NCBI GenBank assembly: GCA_026706225.1
Contig: JAPOZE010000121.1
Span: 1-10,973, forward strand
Source: Acidobacteriota bacterium
GTDB lineage: Bacteria; Acidobacteriota; Terriglobia; Versatilivoradales; Versatilivoraceae
Length of the DNA stretch: 10,973 nt
Reading direction: 5' to 3'
Every line of letters starts with the position of its first letter. The first letter of the stretch is position 1. The notes beneath the pieces were generated by a model. It saw nothing but the letters and a program-made list of their open reading frames with translations, was not told the origin of the DNA and searched no databases. A program made the translations under genes and the position numbers. This document shows positions 1-6,196 of the stretch, one piece after another.

Positions 1-130
1 AGAGCCGTTGGATCCATTGCTTGTATCCGGTGGGCTTGACCCGTAGGATCAAGCCGTGCTCGTCCCAGTAGAGACCGGGCTGCTCGACGGTGCGGACGAA
101 GGCGGCGGAGAGTTTCTTGCGGTATCGCAT
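1..130 (-). CDS. P4-type tyrosine integrase, N-terminal part, runs off the left end
   Basis: Only the first 43 codons are in the window. The reading frame opens with ATG at 130-128 and stays open to position 1. The product begins MRYRKKLSAAFVRTVEQPGL and ends ...KQWIQRL. This is the start of the arm-DNA-binding (DUF4102) domain of P4-like integrases. It matches the upstream integrase (252-1361) in the anchors LSAAF, GL.L.V.P.G and WIQRL. A purine-rich AAGGGG sits about 10 bases before the ATG and supports this start. It lies in the same orientation as the upstream integrase, so the two recombinases are in tandem. The catalytic domain is outside the window, so whether the enzyme is intact cannot be judged. 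Role by family: site-specific integration and excision of a genomic island or prophage. Confidence 0.8.
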   Translation of the reverse strand, partial: MRYRKKLSAAFVRTVEQPGLYWDEHGLILRVKPTGYKQWIQRL

Positions 131-136
131 CACTGG

Positions 137-172
137 ATCACCCCTTGTTAAATCACCCTTATGATCACCCTT
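137..172. repeat. Three direct repeats ATCACCC(C)TT upstream of the left integrase
   Basis: The motif ATCACCC(C)TT occurs at 137-146, 152-160 and 164-172 on the plus strand, starting 15 and then 12 bases apart. On the coding (minus) strand it reads AAGG(G)GTGAT. The copy nearest the gene also contains the likely Shine-Dalgarno sequence of the integrase that starts at 130. Such an array could be integrase arm-type sites, an operator of an excisionase or repressor, or a remnant of duplication. The repetition is directly visible; its role is inferred. Confidence 0.6.
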
Positions 173-215
173 TACGTCCAGGAATACCCTGAACATCATT
201 AGACGCAACTATACC

Positions 216-241
216 ATAAGTAGCTTATATCAGTCTACTTA
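216..241. repeat. Overlapping inverted repeats (possible core or operator site)
   Basis: TAAGTAG at 217-223 and its complement CTACTTA at 235-241 form an inverted repeat with 7-base arms and an 11-base spacer. Inside it, ATAAG (216-220) and CTTAT (224-228) form a tighter palindrome around TAG. Short inverted arms with a spacer of this size resemble the core sites of tyrosine recombinases or a dimeric repressor operator. The element lies between the two integrases in the most AT-rich part. Function is inferred. Confidence 0.4.
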
Positions 242-251
242 CAATACTTTA

Positions 252-1361
252 TCAGATATCTTGGGAACTCGCTGGACCCTGTAACGGGGGATGGTCGGTC
301 TCTTCGGCCGCCCAGTCCCTGAAGCTGGAGCGGAACCCGTGCGGCACCGCTGCGATCCCCCCCTCGCGGACCAGCCAGCGCAGCTCCTTGTCATTGAGTG
401 GCTTCCCTTGCCCACGGGTGAACACCAGAGGACCGGCTCCATCACCCAGGGTCCGTGCCGCTTCGAGAATCTCCAGAGCACGTCCACACAGCGGCACCCG
501 GTGCTTCCGGTTGGCCTTCATCCGCCTGGCCGGGACGGTCCATACACCAGCGTCCCGATCGATCTCTGCCCACTCGGCCCACCGCACCTCGCTCCACCTG
601 GCCGCCGTAAGCACCAGATACTCGAAGGCCAGCTTGGCGGCCGGCAAGGCTGTCGATCCCCGCACCTTCCGGATCGCCGCAGCCACCTCCCGATGGGGCA
701 AGGCCCGCATGTGCTCGGTAACGTCATGCTGGGCGCCCAGGACCGGTCCGATCCTGTCGCATGGGTTATCAATCCGGTACTCCATGGCTACGGCCCATTC
801 CAGGACCGCCCGCAGCCGCTGGCGTACCCGCCGGGCGCTGGAGGCCTTCCGGTGCCAGATAGGGGTGAGGATCTCAAGCAGGTCGGCGCTGGTGACGTCC
901 GAGACCGGCATCTTGCCGATGCGCGGGAAGGCGTACCGCCTCATGCTCGCCATCCACTCGCGCTGGCTACGCCGGCCGCGCCATCCGTCCCGCTTCTGAT
1001 CGAGCACACGCGAGGCGGCTTCAGCGAACGTGGGTATTCCCTCAGCACGTCGCTTCTCGGCGAGAGGGTCTCCGCCCTCACGAGCGAGCTTGCGGTTGAC
1101 CCGTGCTTTCTCCCTGGCCTCGGCCAGGGGGACGAGGGCGACGCTGCCGAGCCCAAGCTCCCGGCGACGGCCGCGGACGACGAGGCGTTGAATCCAGCTG
1201 CGGGTACCGCTGGGCTGGACGAGGAGGTACAATCCGTTTCCATCGGCGTATTTTCCGGGCGGAGCGGAGCGCAGGAAGGCGGCCGACAGGGCGTTACTGG
1301 GGTGGCGGCCGGTGGGTTTGGTCTTAGGTCGGACCGGCGCGAGGTTGCTTACTGTATCCAT
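252..1361 (-). pseudogene. P4-type tyrosine integrase, C-terminally truncated (no Tyr nucleophile)
   Basis: This 369-residue reading frame encodes a P4/DUF4102-type tyrosine recombinase that would integrate a genomic island. The arm-binding domain covers roughly residues 22-105 (LSAAFLRS, GNGLYLLVQPSG, WIQRL, RELGLG), followed by a core-binding helical domain (about 110-210) and the catalytic domain. Visible catalytic residues are R255 (TAARWSEVR), K282 (MKANRKHRVP) and H341/R344 (HGFRSSFRDW). After AAEETDHP the family consensus stops; thirteen or so unrelated residues and a stop follow. The third-box His/Trp and the catalytic Tyr, normally about 35-45 residues further on, are therefore missing, and the protein cannot be catalytically complete. 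The start at 1361 is preferred over a TTG at 1412 because a TATAAT box ends six bases before it. The truncation may come from insertion of the element carrying the left integrase. It could still bind DNA. Confidence 0.8.
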
Positions 1362-1383
1362 CCCCCCATTATATGGGGGATGG
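1358..1383. repeat. Palindrome CCATCCCCC / GGGGGATGG over the integrase promoter and start
   Basis: Nine-base perfect inverted arms at 1358-1366 and 1375-1383 are separated by eight bases. The -10 box of the integrase promoter (1368-1373) lies in the spacer. The left arm covers the start codon. This geometry suits an autorepressor operator, since a dimer bound here would block RNA polymerase. It could also be a recombinase site. A further copy of the arm, GGGGGATGG, occurs at 286-294, exactly where the integrase loses family similarity. Confidence 0.6.
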
Positions 1384-1396
1384 CAGTGGAATGCAA
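1368..1396 (-). promoter_or_regulatory. Sigma70-like promoter of the truncated integrase, likely leaderless
   Basis: On the minus strand a perfect TATAAT (1373-1368) is preceded, after exactly 17 bases, by TTGCAT (1396-1391), which matches the -35 consensus only in TTG. Six G residues separate TATAAT from the ATG at 1361. Transcription would thus start at about the first base of the start codon, giving a leaderless mRNA. There is no separate, well-placed Shine-Dalgarno site, which agrees with this. Confidence 0.55.
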
Positions 1397-1412
1397 GGGA
1401 TGTTGGTAGCAA

Positions 1413-1674
1413 GTCCAGCGATGGCTCTAACTATATAAAACACTCATACATAACACAGTTATAGACCATACTGGACGAGGATAAACATTACCGAATTTTG
1501 AATTACTGTTGTCGCGGCGGCAGCAAACACCGGCATACCAAACTCAAGCGCAGGCACGTTACTCATCTGCAAGAACGCTACATGAGCCGACTTCCTTGAC
1601 AGCCGCGAAGGCGGCGAGAGCACTTAGCCGTGGGTGTCAGCCGGGCGCAAGCCATTGGGGACCGTCTCGGTCCG
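1413..1674. other. Gene-poor flank of the integrase; AT-rich near 1421-1500
   Basis: No convincing gene is seen. The part at 1421-1500 is about 34% GC and then the base composition rises. I looked for the 3' end of a tRNA or tmRNA, a common integration target for P4-type integrases, and found no TPsiC-like GGTTCGA sequence or CCA-terminated stem. A perfect six-base inverted repeat, GGACCG-TCT-CGGTCC, lies at 1659-1673, two bases beyond the stop codon of the small membrane-protein gene. No T-run follows it, so it is at best a weak terminator. Confidence 0.4.
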
Positions 1675-1893
1675 TCAGGAGAAGAACGCCAGCAGAACCC
1701 AAAGCACCAGGCCCGAGGAGATGATCAGCAAAATGCAGACCGTGGTGATTACAAGGGAGAGAATACGGAAGAAGGATTCCAGGAAGCGAAATGCCGGAAA
1801 ATCCAACAGATCGGCTTCCAATTCAGGAGGTTGCGGCGGTTCCTTTGGATCTGGTTGCTCCACCAGGTGAAGACGTGCTGCGGATTGATTCAT
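1675..1893 (-). CDS. Small single-pass membrane protein, unknown function
   Basis: The 72-residue product is not recognised. Its N-terminal half is soluble, rich in proline and acidic residues (EQPDPKEPPQPPELEADLLD). The C-terminal part is a long hydrophobic segment at about residues 42-71 (RILSLVITTVCILLIISSGL followed by VLWVLLAFF), long enough to cross the membrane once and perhaps to re-enter. It has no cleavable signal peptide; an N-in/C-out or tail-anchored arrangement is likely. The start ATG at 1893 has only a weak GGAA some ten bases upstream. The opposite strand in this stretch reads as a highly polar frame, as expected for the shadow of a transmembrane gene. It stands alone between the integrase flank and the divergent 3D-domain gene. 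Confidence 0.5.
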   Translation of the reverse strand: MNQSAARLHLVEQPDPKEPPQPPELEADLLDFPAFRFLESFFRILSLVITTVCILLIISSGLVLWVLLAFFS

Positions 1894-2182
1894 CGGTTGG
1901 TTCCAGGCGGCTTGCTCGATTCAATGACCGGCACCTATGAACTAGTACCGCTCGATCTCCCAAGGATCATCACGCCGCAAAAATAAATCTCGACGCGCAA
2001 CGTGAAGTTGTTTCTTCCACCGTGCGACCCCGGTGGGATCGGCCGGAGGTCTCCGCGGCATGGGGCGTGCCGGCTTGCGTCCCAACCCCCGGCCGTATAC
2101 AGTGTTTCCCGGGAAGCATCTTCCTGCCGGTCGCGGAGGTCCAGGGCGGCTGGGCAAGACCCGAGCCAGACGGAGAAACCGA
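1894..2182. other. Intergenic region between the small membrane-protein gene and the 3D-domain gene
   Basis: The two flanking genes point away from each other, so promoters for both should lie here. No strong -35/-10 pair was found. An inverted repeat CCACCG (2017-2022) / CGGTGG (2031-2036) with an eight-base spacer is present. Several frames stay open through this GC-rich stretch, but none has a convincing start site or protein-like composition. Confidence 0.35.
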
Positions 2183-2623
2183 GTGGCTTCAGGCCCCAAG
2201 AGGCCCGTTGCATGGCCGGCTATGGCGGCGTTGGCGGCCCTGGCTCTGCAGGGCGCCTGCATTCCGGTGGGAGAGGACTCTATAGAAGTCACGGCTTCGG
2301 CCTACAACTCCCATCCCAACCAGACCGATGCAACTCCCTACGTAGCCGCTTGGGGAGACCGGCTGAAACCGGGCATGAGATCCATCGCCGTCTCCCGGGA
2401 CTTGATTCCGCTGGGCTTCGTTCGCGGAGCCCGGGTGAGGATTGAGGGGTTCCCCGGCCGGCGTTTTGTCGTACTGGACAAAATGCACTACCGCTGGCGC
2501 CGGCGCATCGACATCTACATGGGCGACGACCTCGAAGCGGCGCGGAAGTGGGGAAAGCGCAGGCTCCGAGTTCACTATTTCTCGAGCTGGATTCGGAAGA
2601 GCGCCAAACCCGACAAGCGCTGA
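2183..2623 (+). CDS. Exported 3D-domain protein (double-psi beta-barrel, MltA/YuiC-like)
   Basis: The 146-residue product has a short basic N-terminus and a hydrophobic segment (WPAMAALAALALQGAC, residues 11-26) that acts as an export signal. Cys26 is not in a canonical lipobox. Residues 35-132 form a 3D domain, named after its three conserved aspartates, seen here as D73 (SRDLIPLG), D99 (VVLDKMHYRW) and D110 (RIDIYMG). The tail EAARKWGKRRLRVHY is also typical of the family. Such domains occur in peptidoglycan-cleaving lytic transglycosylases and in small stand-alone proteins thought to act on cell-wall glycan. The GTG start at 2183 is chosen because GGAG lies seven bases before it and it leads directly into the signal; a frame open from 2033 upstream has no such site. 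The next gene starts 16 bp after its stop, so the two may be co-transcribed. Confidence 0.8.
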   Translation: MASGPKRPVAWPAMAALAALALQGACIPVGEDSIEVTASAYNSHPNQTDATPYVAAWGDRLKPGMRSIAVSRDLIPLGFVRGARVRIEGFPGRRFVVLDKMHYRWRRRIDIYMGDDLEAARKWGKRRLRVHYFSSWIRKSAKPDKR

Positions 2624-2639
2624 ACAGGAGTTCGAAAGC

Positions 2640-3683
2640 GTGAAAACGGCAACCTACCGCGCGGGAATCATCGGCCTGGGGTTTATCGGTGCTGCCGACC
2701 AGACCTCCGGCGATGCCCTGGGGCAACAGGTGGAAAACCTGGACGGCACTCACCTGGGGGCTCTGGCGGGAAACCCGAGAATCCGACTGGTGGCGGGAAG
2801 CAGCCGCGACGAGGGGCGCCGGGCCCGCTTCGAAGCCCGTACCGGGGTTGGCAGCTACGCCGACTGGCGGGAGATGATTGCCGCCGAAGCCCTCGACCTG
2901 GTGAGCGTGGCCACCTACACCCCGGTGCACGAGGAGATCACCGTGGCCTGCGCCCGCGCCGGGATCCGGGCCATCTACTGCGAAAAGCCCATGGCCTCCC
3001 GCGTTTCCGAGGGAGATCGGATGCTGCGGGCCTGCCGGGAGTCGGGATCTCTCCTGGCAATCAACCACAACCGCCGTTTTCATCCCAACTACCGCCGCCT
3101 GCGCGATCTGGTCGGCGACGGGAGACTGGGTGAGCTGACCTCGGTCAACCTGCAGTGGAGCAGCGGTCGCCTGGGCAATGTGGGCACCCACCTGTTCGAC
3201 GCCCTCCGCATGGTGACCGGACGGCGGGTGGAAGCCGTTTCGGGAACCCTGGATCTGGCGGGGAAGCCCGATTGCCGCGGTCCGGCCTTTCAGGACCCCG
3301 GCGGATGGGGCTTGATGCGCCTGGAGGGCGGGGTGATGGTCACCGTGGATGCCTCCGACTACGCCAGGGTCCCCATGAGCCTGAGCATCAACGGAAGCAA
3401 GGGGAGGGCCCTGACCGGAGGGGACGAAGTGAGCCTGGAATACTGGGACGGCCGGCAGGAACAGTGGCCCAGCCTGCGCAACCAAGCTACCGGGATGGAC
3501 CGGGCCGTGCAGGAGATCGTGGCCTGGTTGGATGGCCGCGGGCCCTTTGCTTACGACGCCGGAGAAGCCTTGCAGGTCCTGGAAAGCATCGTGGCTTTCC
3601 ACGTCTCCCACGACCGCTCGGGCGCCTGGGCGGAACTGCCGCTGCAGGGAGAGGACCGCAACCGGCTGTTGAACACCGGCTAG
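2640..3683 (+). CDS. Gfo/Idh/MocA-family NAD(P)-dependent oxidoreductase
   Basis: The 347-residue protein has the usual length and plan of the glucose-fructose oxidoreductase / inositol dehydrogenase family. The N-terminal Rossmann fold shows GLGFIG (residues 12-17) for dinucleotide binding, then CEKPMA (114-119) with the catalytic lysine K116. The C-terminal alpha/beta domain contains NHNRRFHPNYRRL (142-154), GDGRLGELTSVNL (159-171) and VGTHLFDAL (181-189), in which H184 is the likely catalytic histidine. Members oxidise or reduce hydroxyl groups of sugars, inositols or their derivatives; the substrate cannot be told here. An insertion after the glycine motif (about residues 20-40, ADQTSGDALG) is longer than in many members. 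The GTG start at 2640 is chosen because AGGAG lies nine bases upstream. It converges on the aminotransferase with a 15-bp gap and no evident terminator. Confidence 0.9.
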   Translation: MKTATYRAGIIGLGFIGAADQTSGDALGQQVENLDGTHLGALAGNPRIRLVAGSSRDEGRRARFEARTGVGSYADWREMIAAEALDLVSVATYTPVHEEITVACARAGIRAIYCEKPMASRVSEGDRMLRACRESGSLLAINHNRRFHPNYRRLRDLVGDGRLGELTSVNLQWSSGRLGNVGTHLFDALRMVTGRRVEAVSGTLDLAGKPDCRGPAFQDPGGWGLMRLEGGVMVTVDASDYARVPMSLSINGSKGRALTGGDEVSLEYWDGRQEQWPSLRNQATGMDRAVQEIVAWLDGRGPFAYDAGEALQVLESIVAFHVSHDRSGAWAELPLQGEDRNRLLNTG

Positions 3684-3698
3684 CCTTTGCCCGATCTC

Positions 3699-5030
3699 TC
3701 AGGCGCCCAGGACCCGGTCCAGCGCCTTGTCCATGGCCGCAACCAGCCCGGTGACGTGCCGCTCTTCCATGGGCAGCGACAGGGCGCACATGCTCAGCGT
3801 GTGGCTCAGGAAGTACCCTTCCTTCAGCAAGGCCAGAAAGACCTGGTGGCTCAAGGCCCGGTCGGTTCGGGCCAGGTCGCGGTAGGTCTCCAGCTCGCCC
3901 TCGACGAAGTAGATGCTGAAGACCGAGCCCGTATTGATGGCCTGGGCGTGGACGCCCCGGCGGGCGAAGAGGTCGTTCAAGCCGGCGGTCAGCCGGTCCG
4001 CCAGGCCGTTGAGGTGGGCGAAGGCCGCGGGCGTCAGCTCCTGCAGGGTGGCCAGACCGGCAGCCATGGTCATGGGGTTGGCGCTGAAGCTTCCGCTCTG
4101 GGAAAAGCCGGTCGGCCCCCGGCTGGGATCCAGCAGGTCCATGAGGTCGGCCCGGCCTCCGAACGCCCCCACCGGAAATCCTCCCCCTACGATCTTCCCA
4201 AAGCAGGTCAGGTCCGGATCGATACCGAATTGTTCCTGCAGGCCCCCTCTGCCGGCCCGAAAGCCGACAATCTCGTCGAAAATCAGCAGCAGCCCGTGTT
4301 TTCTGGTGATCTCCCTCACGGCGCGGGCGAATTCCGGCCGAACCGGAAGCATCCCCGCCTTGGGGTCGAACATGACGCAGGCCAGCTCCCGGGCGTGTTC
4401 TTCGATCAACCTGGCGACCGCGGCCTCGTTGTTGTAGGGAAGCACCAGCACCTCGCCGGCCGCGTGGGGCGACATTCCTCCGGCGCCGGGCACGGAATGG
4501 GGAGCCTCGATCGGTCCGGCCCGGTCCACGGGCGGAAACACGCTGACCTCCACCGCGTCGTGGCTGCCGTGGTAGCCGCCTTCGAACTTGGCGATCCTGG
4601 ACTTTCGGCTGAATCCCCGGGCCAGCCGAACCGCGTGCAGGGTGGCCTCGGTGCCGGAGTTCACGAAGCGGACCCGGTCCAGGGTGGCGACCCGTTCGCA
4701 CATTTCCGCCGCCATGTCGGTCTCGATGCCCGTCGGGGCGCCCAGGGCGGTTCCCTGATCCAGTTGGGCCCGAATGGCCTCCATGACCTTGGGATGGTTG
4801 TGTCCCAGGATCTGGGTGGAATGGTGGTTGGCGAAGTCCACGTAGCGGTGCCCGTCGATGTCTTCCAGGAAGTACCCCCGGGCTCTGGACATGGTCAGGG
4901 GGTAGGGCTGAAAGAAGTAGGCGCCCTTGGCCGGACCGGCTGTCACCGGCGTGCCTCGTCGAAAGGCCTCGGCTGAATTGGGCGTGCGCCTCCTGTATTC
5001 CTCTTCCACCGAAATCGCTTGCTCCGTCAT
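3699..5030 (-). CDS. Class-III PLP aminotransferase, glutamate-1-semialdehyde aminomutase-like
   Basis: The 443-residue product matches the class-III (fold type I) aminotransferases and looks closest to the HemL-like branch. It shows the PLP phosphate loop NSGTEAT (124-130), YHG at 153-155 for ring stacking, the DEI motif with D252 contacting the pyridine nitrogen (IFDEIVGFR), and K279 in CFGKIVGGGFPVGAFGG for the Schiff base. SGSFSANPMTMAAGLATL (312-329) is also typical. FDPKAG replaces the more usual FEP.AG. No other heme-biosynthesis gene is nearby, so a catabolic or secondary transaminase or aminomutase role is more likely than tetrapyrrole synthesis. The start at 5030 is preferred because AAAGGG lies about seven to twelve bases upstream; the frame is open to 5216 but the extension is not protein-like. 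It is transcribed divergently from the cytochrome gene. Confidence 0.88.
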   Translation of the reverse strand: MTEQAISVEEEYRRRTPNSAEAFRRGTPVTAGPAKGAYFFQPYPLTMSRARGYFLEDIDGHRYVDFANHHSTQILGHNHPKVMEAIRAQLDQGTALGAPTGIETDMAAEMCERVATLDRVRFVNSGTEATLHAVRLARGFSRKSRIAKFEGGYHGSHDAVEVSVFPPVDRAGPIEAPHSVPGAGGMSPHAAGEVLVLPYNNEAAVARLIEEHARELACVMFDPKAGMLPVRPEFARAVREITRKHGLLLIFDEIVGFRAGRGGLQEQFGIDPDLTCFGKIVGGGFPVGAFGGRADLMDLLDPSRGPTGFSQSGSFSANPMTMAAGLATLQELTPAAFAHLNGLADRLTAGLNDLFARRGVHAQAINTGSVFSIYFVEGELETYRDLARTDRALSHQVFLALLKEGYFLSHTLSMCALSLPMEERHVTGLVAAMDKALDRVLGA

Positions 5031-5047
5031 GATGGTGCCCTTTCCGG

Positions 5048-5076
5048 ATTTAACCAACCAATGGTGGGACTCTGAA
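5048..5076 (-). promoter_or_regulatory. Possible weak promoter of the aminotransferase gene
   Basis: On the minus strand TTCAGA (5076-5071) and TTAAAT (5053-5048) are separated by 17 bases; each matches the sigma70 consensus at four of six positions. They lie 18 bases or more upstream of the start codon at 5030. This would give a very short leader that still includes the AAAGGG ribosome site. Confidence 0.3.
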
Positions 5077-5169
5077 CCTCTTTCGGGCCGAACAGTGCCA
5101 TGCCGTTTGTACCAGTTTCCCGCCCCCGGGCGCCAGAGAAACCTCCGCGATCGAGGCGCCGGCTGCCTT

Positions 5170-5198
5170 TTGACTTCCCGGGAGCCTTGCCATAAAAT
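5170..5198 (+). promoter_or_regulatory. Strong sigma70-like promoter for the cytochrome / PQQ-dehydrogenase unit
   Basis: TTGACT (5170-5175) and TAAAAT (5193-5198) are spaced exactly 17 bases apart; each matches the consensus at five of six positions. Transcription would start near 5205 and give a leader of about 34 bases before the ATG at 5239. This is the best housekeeping-type promoter in the window. It lies in the 208-bp divergent region shared with the aminotransferase. Confidence 0.6.
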
Positions 5199-5238
5199 CG
5201 GCCGCAATCGGGCCATTCTCCGGTTGGGTGAGGTGAGT

Positions 5239-6090
5239 ATGCGAACTCTGGCGAGACGGATGCCGCTTCCGGGTTTTGCCGTCCTGGCTGTCGTGCTGGG
5301 ATCGACCTCTGCAATCCCGGCCGCGGCGGCCCCGGCGGAAGAGGAGAGGAAGCAGAACCCCTACAAGGGGAACCCTGACGACGTTCTGGTGGGAAAAGGC
5401 CTCTTCCGCTACTACTGCGCCGGCTGCCACGGTATGGAGGGCGGCGGGGGATTCCGCGGGCCGGACCTGGTTCGAGGGCGGCTCAACCATGTCGTGGACG
5501 ATCACGACATGCTCGAGGTGGTGAGGAATGGAATTCAGGGAACCCAGATGCCCGGCCAAACGCTACCCGACAGCAACCTGTGGCGCATGATCGCCTTTAT
5601 CACCGATCTCCGGTCCAAGGCCCGGCCTCAGGCATTGCGCGGAGACTGGGAATCGGGGCGTGAGATCTTCAGCGGCAAGGGGTTTTGCTCCGGCTGCCAC
5701 ATGGTTCGGGGAGAAGGAGGACGCTTGGGTCCCGACCTGACGGGCATCGGAAATTCTCGCCCCTGGGAGTCGTTCCTGGAAGCCATGCGGGATCCCAGCG
5801 CTCAGTTCAAGAACGTCCTTCAGGCGGACGGGCGGATGGCGGGCGGCTACGAGTCGGTCCGCCTGGTGACCCCCGCGGGCAAGCAGATTACCGGTGTCGT
5901 GCGCAACGAGGACACCTACACCATCCAGGTGCTGGACCGGGAGGAGAACTACCACAGCTATCGCAAGAGCGAGCTGCGGGAACTCACCCACCTGGACCAT
6001 TCGCTGATGCCGGCCTATTCGGAAAGCGCGCTTTCCGACCAGGAGTTGATGGACCTGCTGATTTTCCTCACTCGTGCGGCCGCGCAATGA
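5239..6090 (+). CDS. Periplasmic diheme cytochrome c (class-I domain plus TIGR02603-like heme domain)
   Basis: The 283-residue protein starts with a signal peptide (about residues 1-31, hydrophobic core FAVLAVVLG, cleavage near AAA-APA). The first heme domain has CAGCH at 60-64 and a likely axial Met104 in MPGQ. The second domain has CSGCH at 150-154, GPDLTGIG (164-171), and a distal SLMPAYSESALSDQELMDLL segment with likely axial Met257. This second part resembles the putative heme-binding domain TIGR02603, first described in Planctomycetes and Verrucomicrobia, including the internal beta-rich stretch at about 205-250 (TPAGKQITGVVRNEDTYTIQ). It should carry electrons in the periplasm. The PQQ dehydrogenase gene follows after 106 bp on the same strand, so it is the probable electron acceptor for that enzyme. 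The start at 5239 is backed by GAGGTG just upstream and by the signal peptide. Confidence 0.87.
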   Translation: MRTLARRMPLPGFAVLAVVLGSTSAIPAAAAPAEEERKQNPYKGNPDDVLVGKGLFRYYCAGCHGMEGGGGFRGPDLVRGRLNHVVDDHDMLEVVRNGIQGTQMPGQTLPDSNLWRMIAFITDLRSKARPQALRGDWESGREIFSGKGFCSGCHMVRGEGGRLGPDLTGIGNSRPWESFLEAMRDPSAQFKNVLQADGRMAGGYESVRLVTPAGKQITGVVRNEDTYTIQVLDREENYHSYRKSELRELTHLDHSLMPAYSESALSDQELMDLLIFLTRAAAQ

Positions 6091-6196
6091 AGGTGTCGAG
6101 GAGGATGGGTTCGAGTTATCCGGACAAAGCCACCGCGGGCGGTCCCTTTCCGGACCACCCGGCTGGCGTAGTAGTCGTATCCGAAGAGGAGAACCA
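6091..6196 (+). other. Spacer between cytochrome c and PQQ dehydrogenase genes
   Basis: This 106-bp gap has no gene. It contains an inverted repeat around 6147-6162 (GGTCC-CTTTCC-GGACC), not followed by a T-run, so it is more likely an mRNA-processing or pause structure than a terminator. The two flanking genes are probably co-transcribed. Confidence 0.35.

Larger units (their letters stand above)
131..251. other. AT-rich spacer between tandem integrases
   Basis: This gene-free stretch separates the truncated integrase from the start of the next one. The part at 191-260 is about 31% GC, against roughly 60% or more in the flanking genes. It holds the three ATCACCC repeats and a pair of overlapping inverted repeats at 216-241. 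A clear sigma70 promoter for the left integrase could not be picked; TTGTAA/CTTATG with a 17-base spacer on the minus strand is possible but weak. The low GC suggests horizontally acquired DNA or a recombination-site region. Confidence 0.5.

Noticed and set aside
291..1409. Long open frame of 372 codons on the plus strand
   Set aside because: It is the antisense shadow of the integrase. It is rich in Pro, Arg and Gly with no family motif, while the minus strand shows clear recombinase motifs.
1413..1620. Possible tRNA or tmRNA attachment site beside the integrase
   Set aside because: No cloverleaf, TPsiC arm or CCA-adjacent stem could be found on either strand.
1509..1986. Overlapping plus-strand frames of 71-118 codons
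   Set aside because: They are polar, low-complexity frames opposite the small membrane-protein gene, with no ribosome site or recognisable motif.
1942..2292. Minus-strand frame ending in ...RRDLFLRRDDPWEIERY
   Set aside because: The last 17 residues look protein-like, but the rest is Arg/Pro-rich, no start has a ribosome site, and the frame overlaps the well-supported 3D-domain gene on the other strand.
2289..3611. 440-codon minus-strand frame over the oxidoreductase
   Set aside because: It is antisense to the Gfo/Idh/MocA gene, with repetitive His/Gly/Gln composition and no motif.
3487..4976. Frames of about 400 codons on both strands over the aminotransferase
   Set aside because: They are high-GC shadows rich in Arg, Gly and Pro. 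The aminotransferase frame has all PLP-site motifs.
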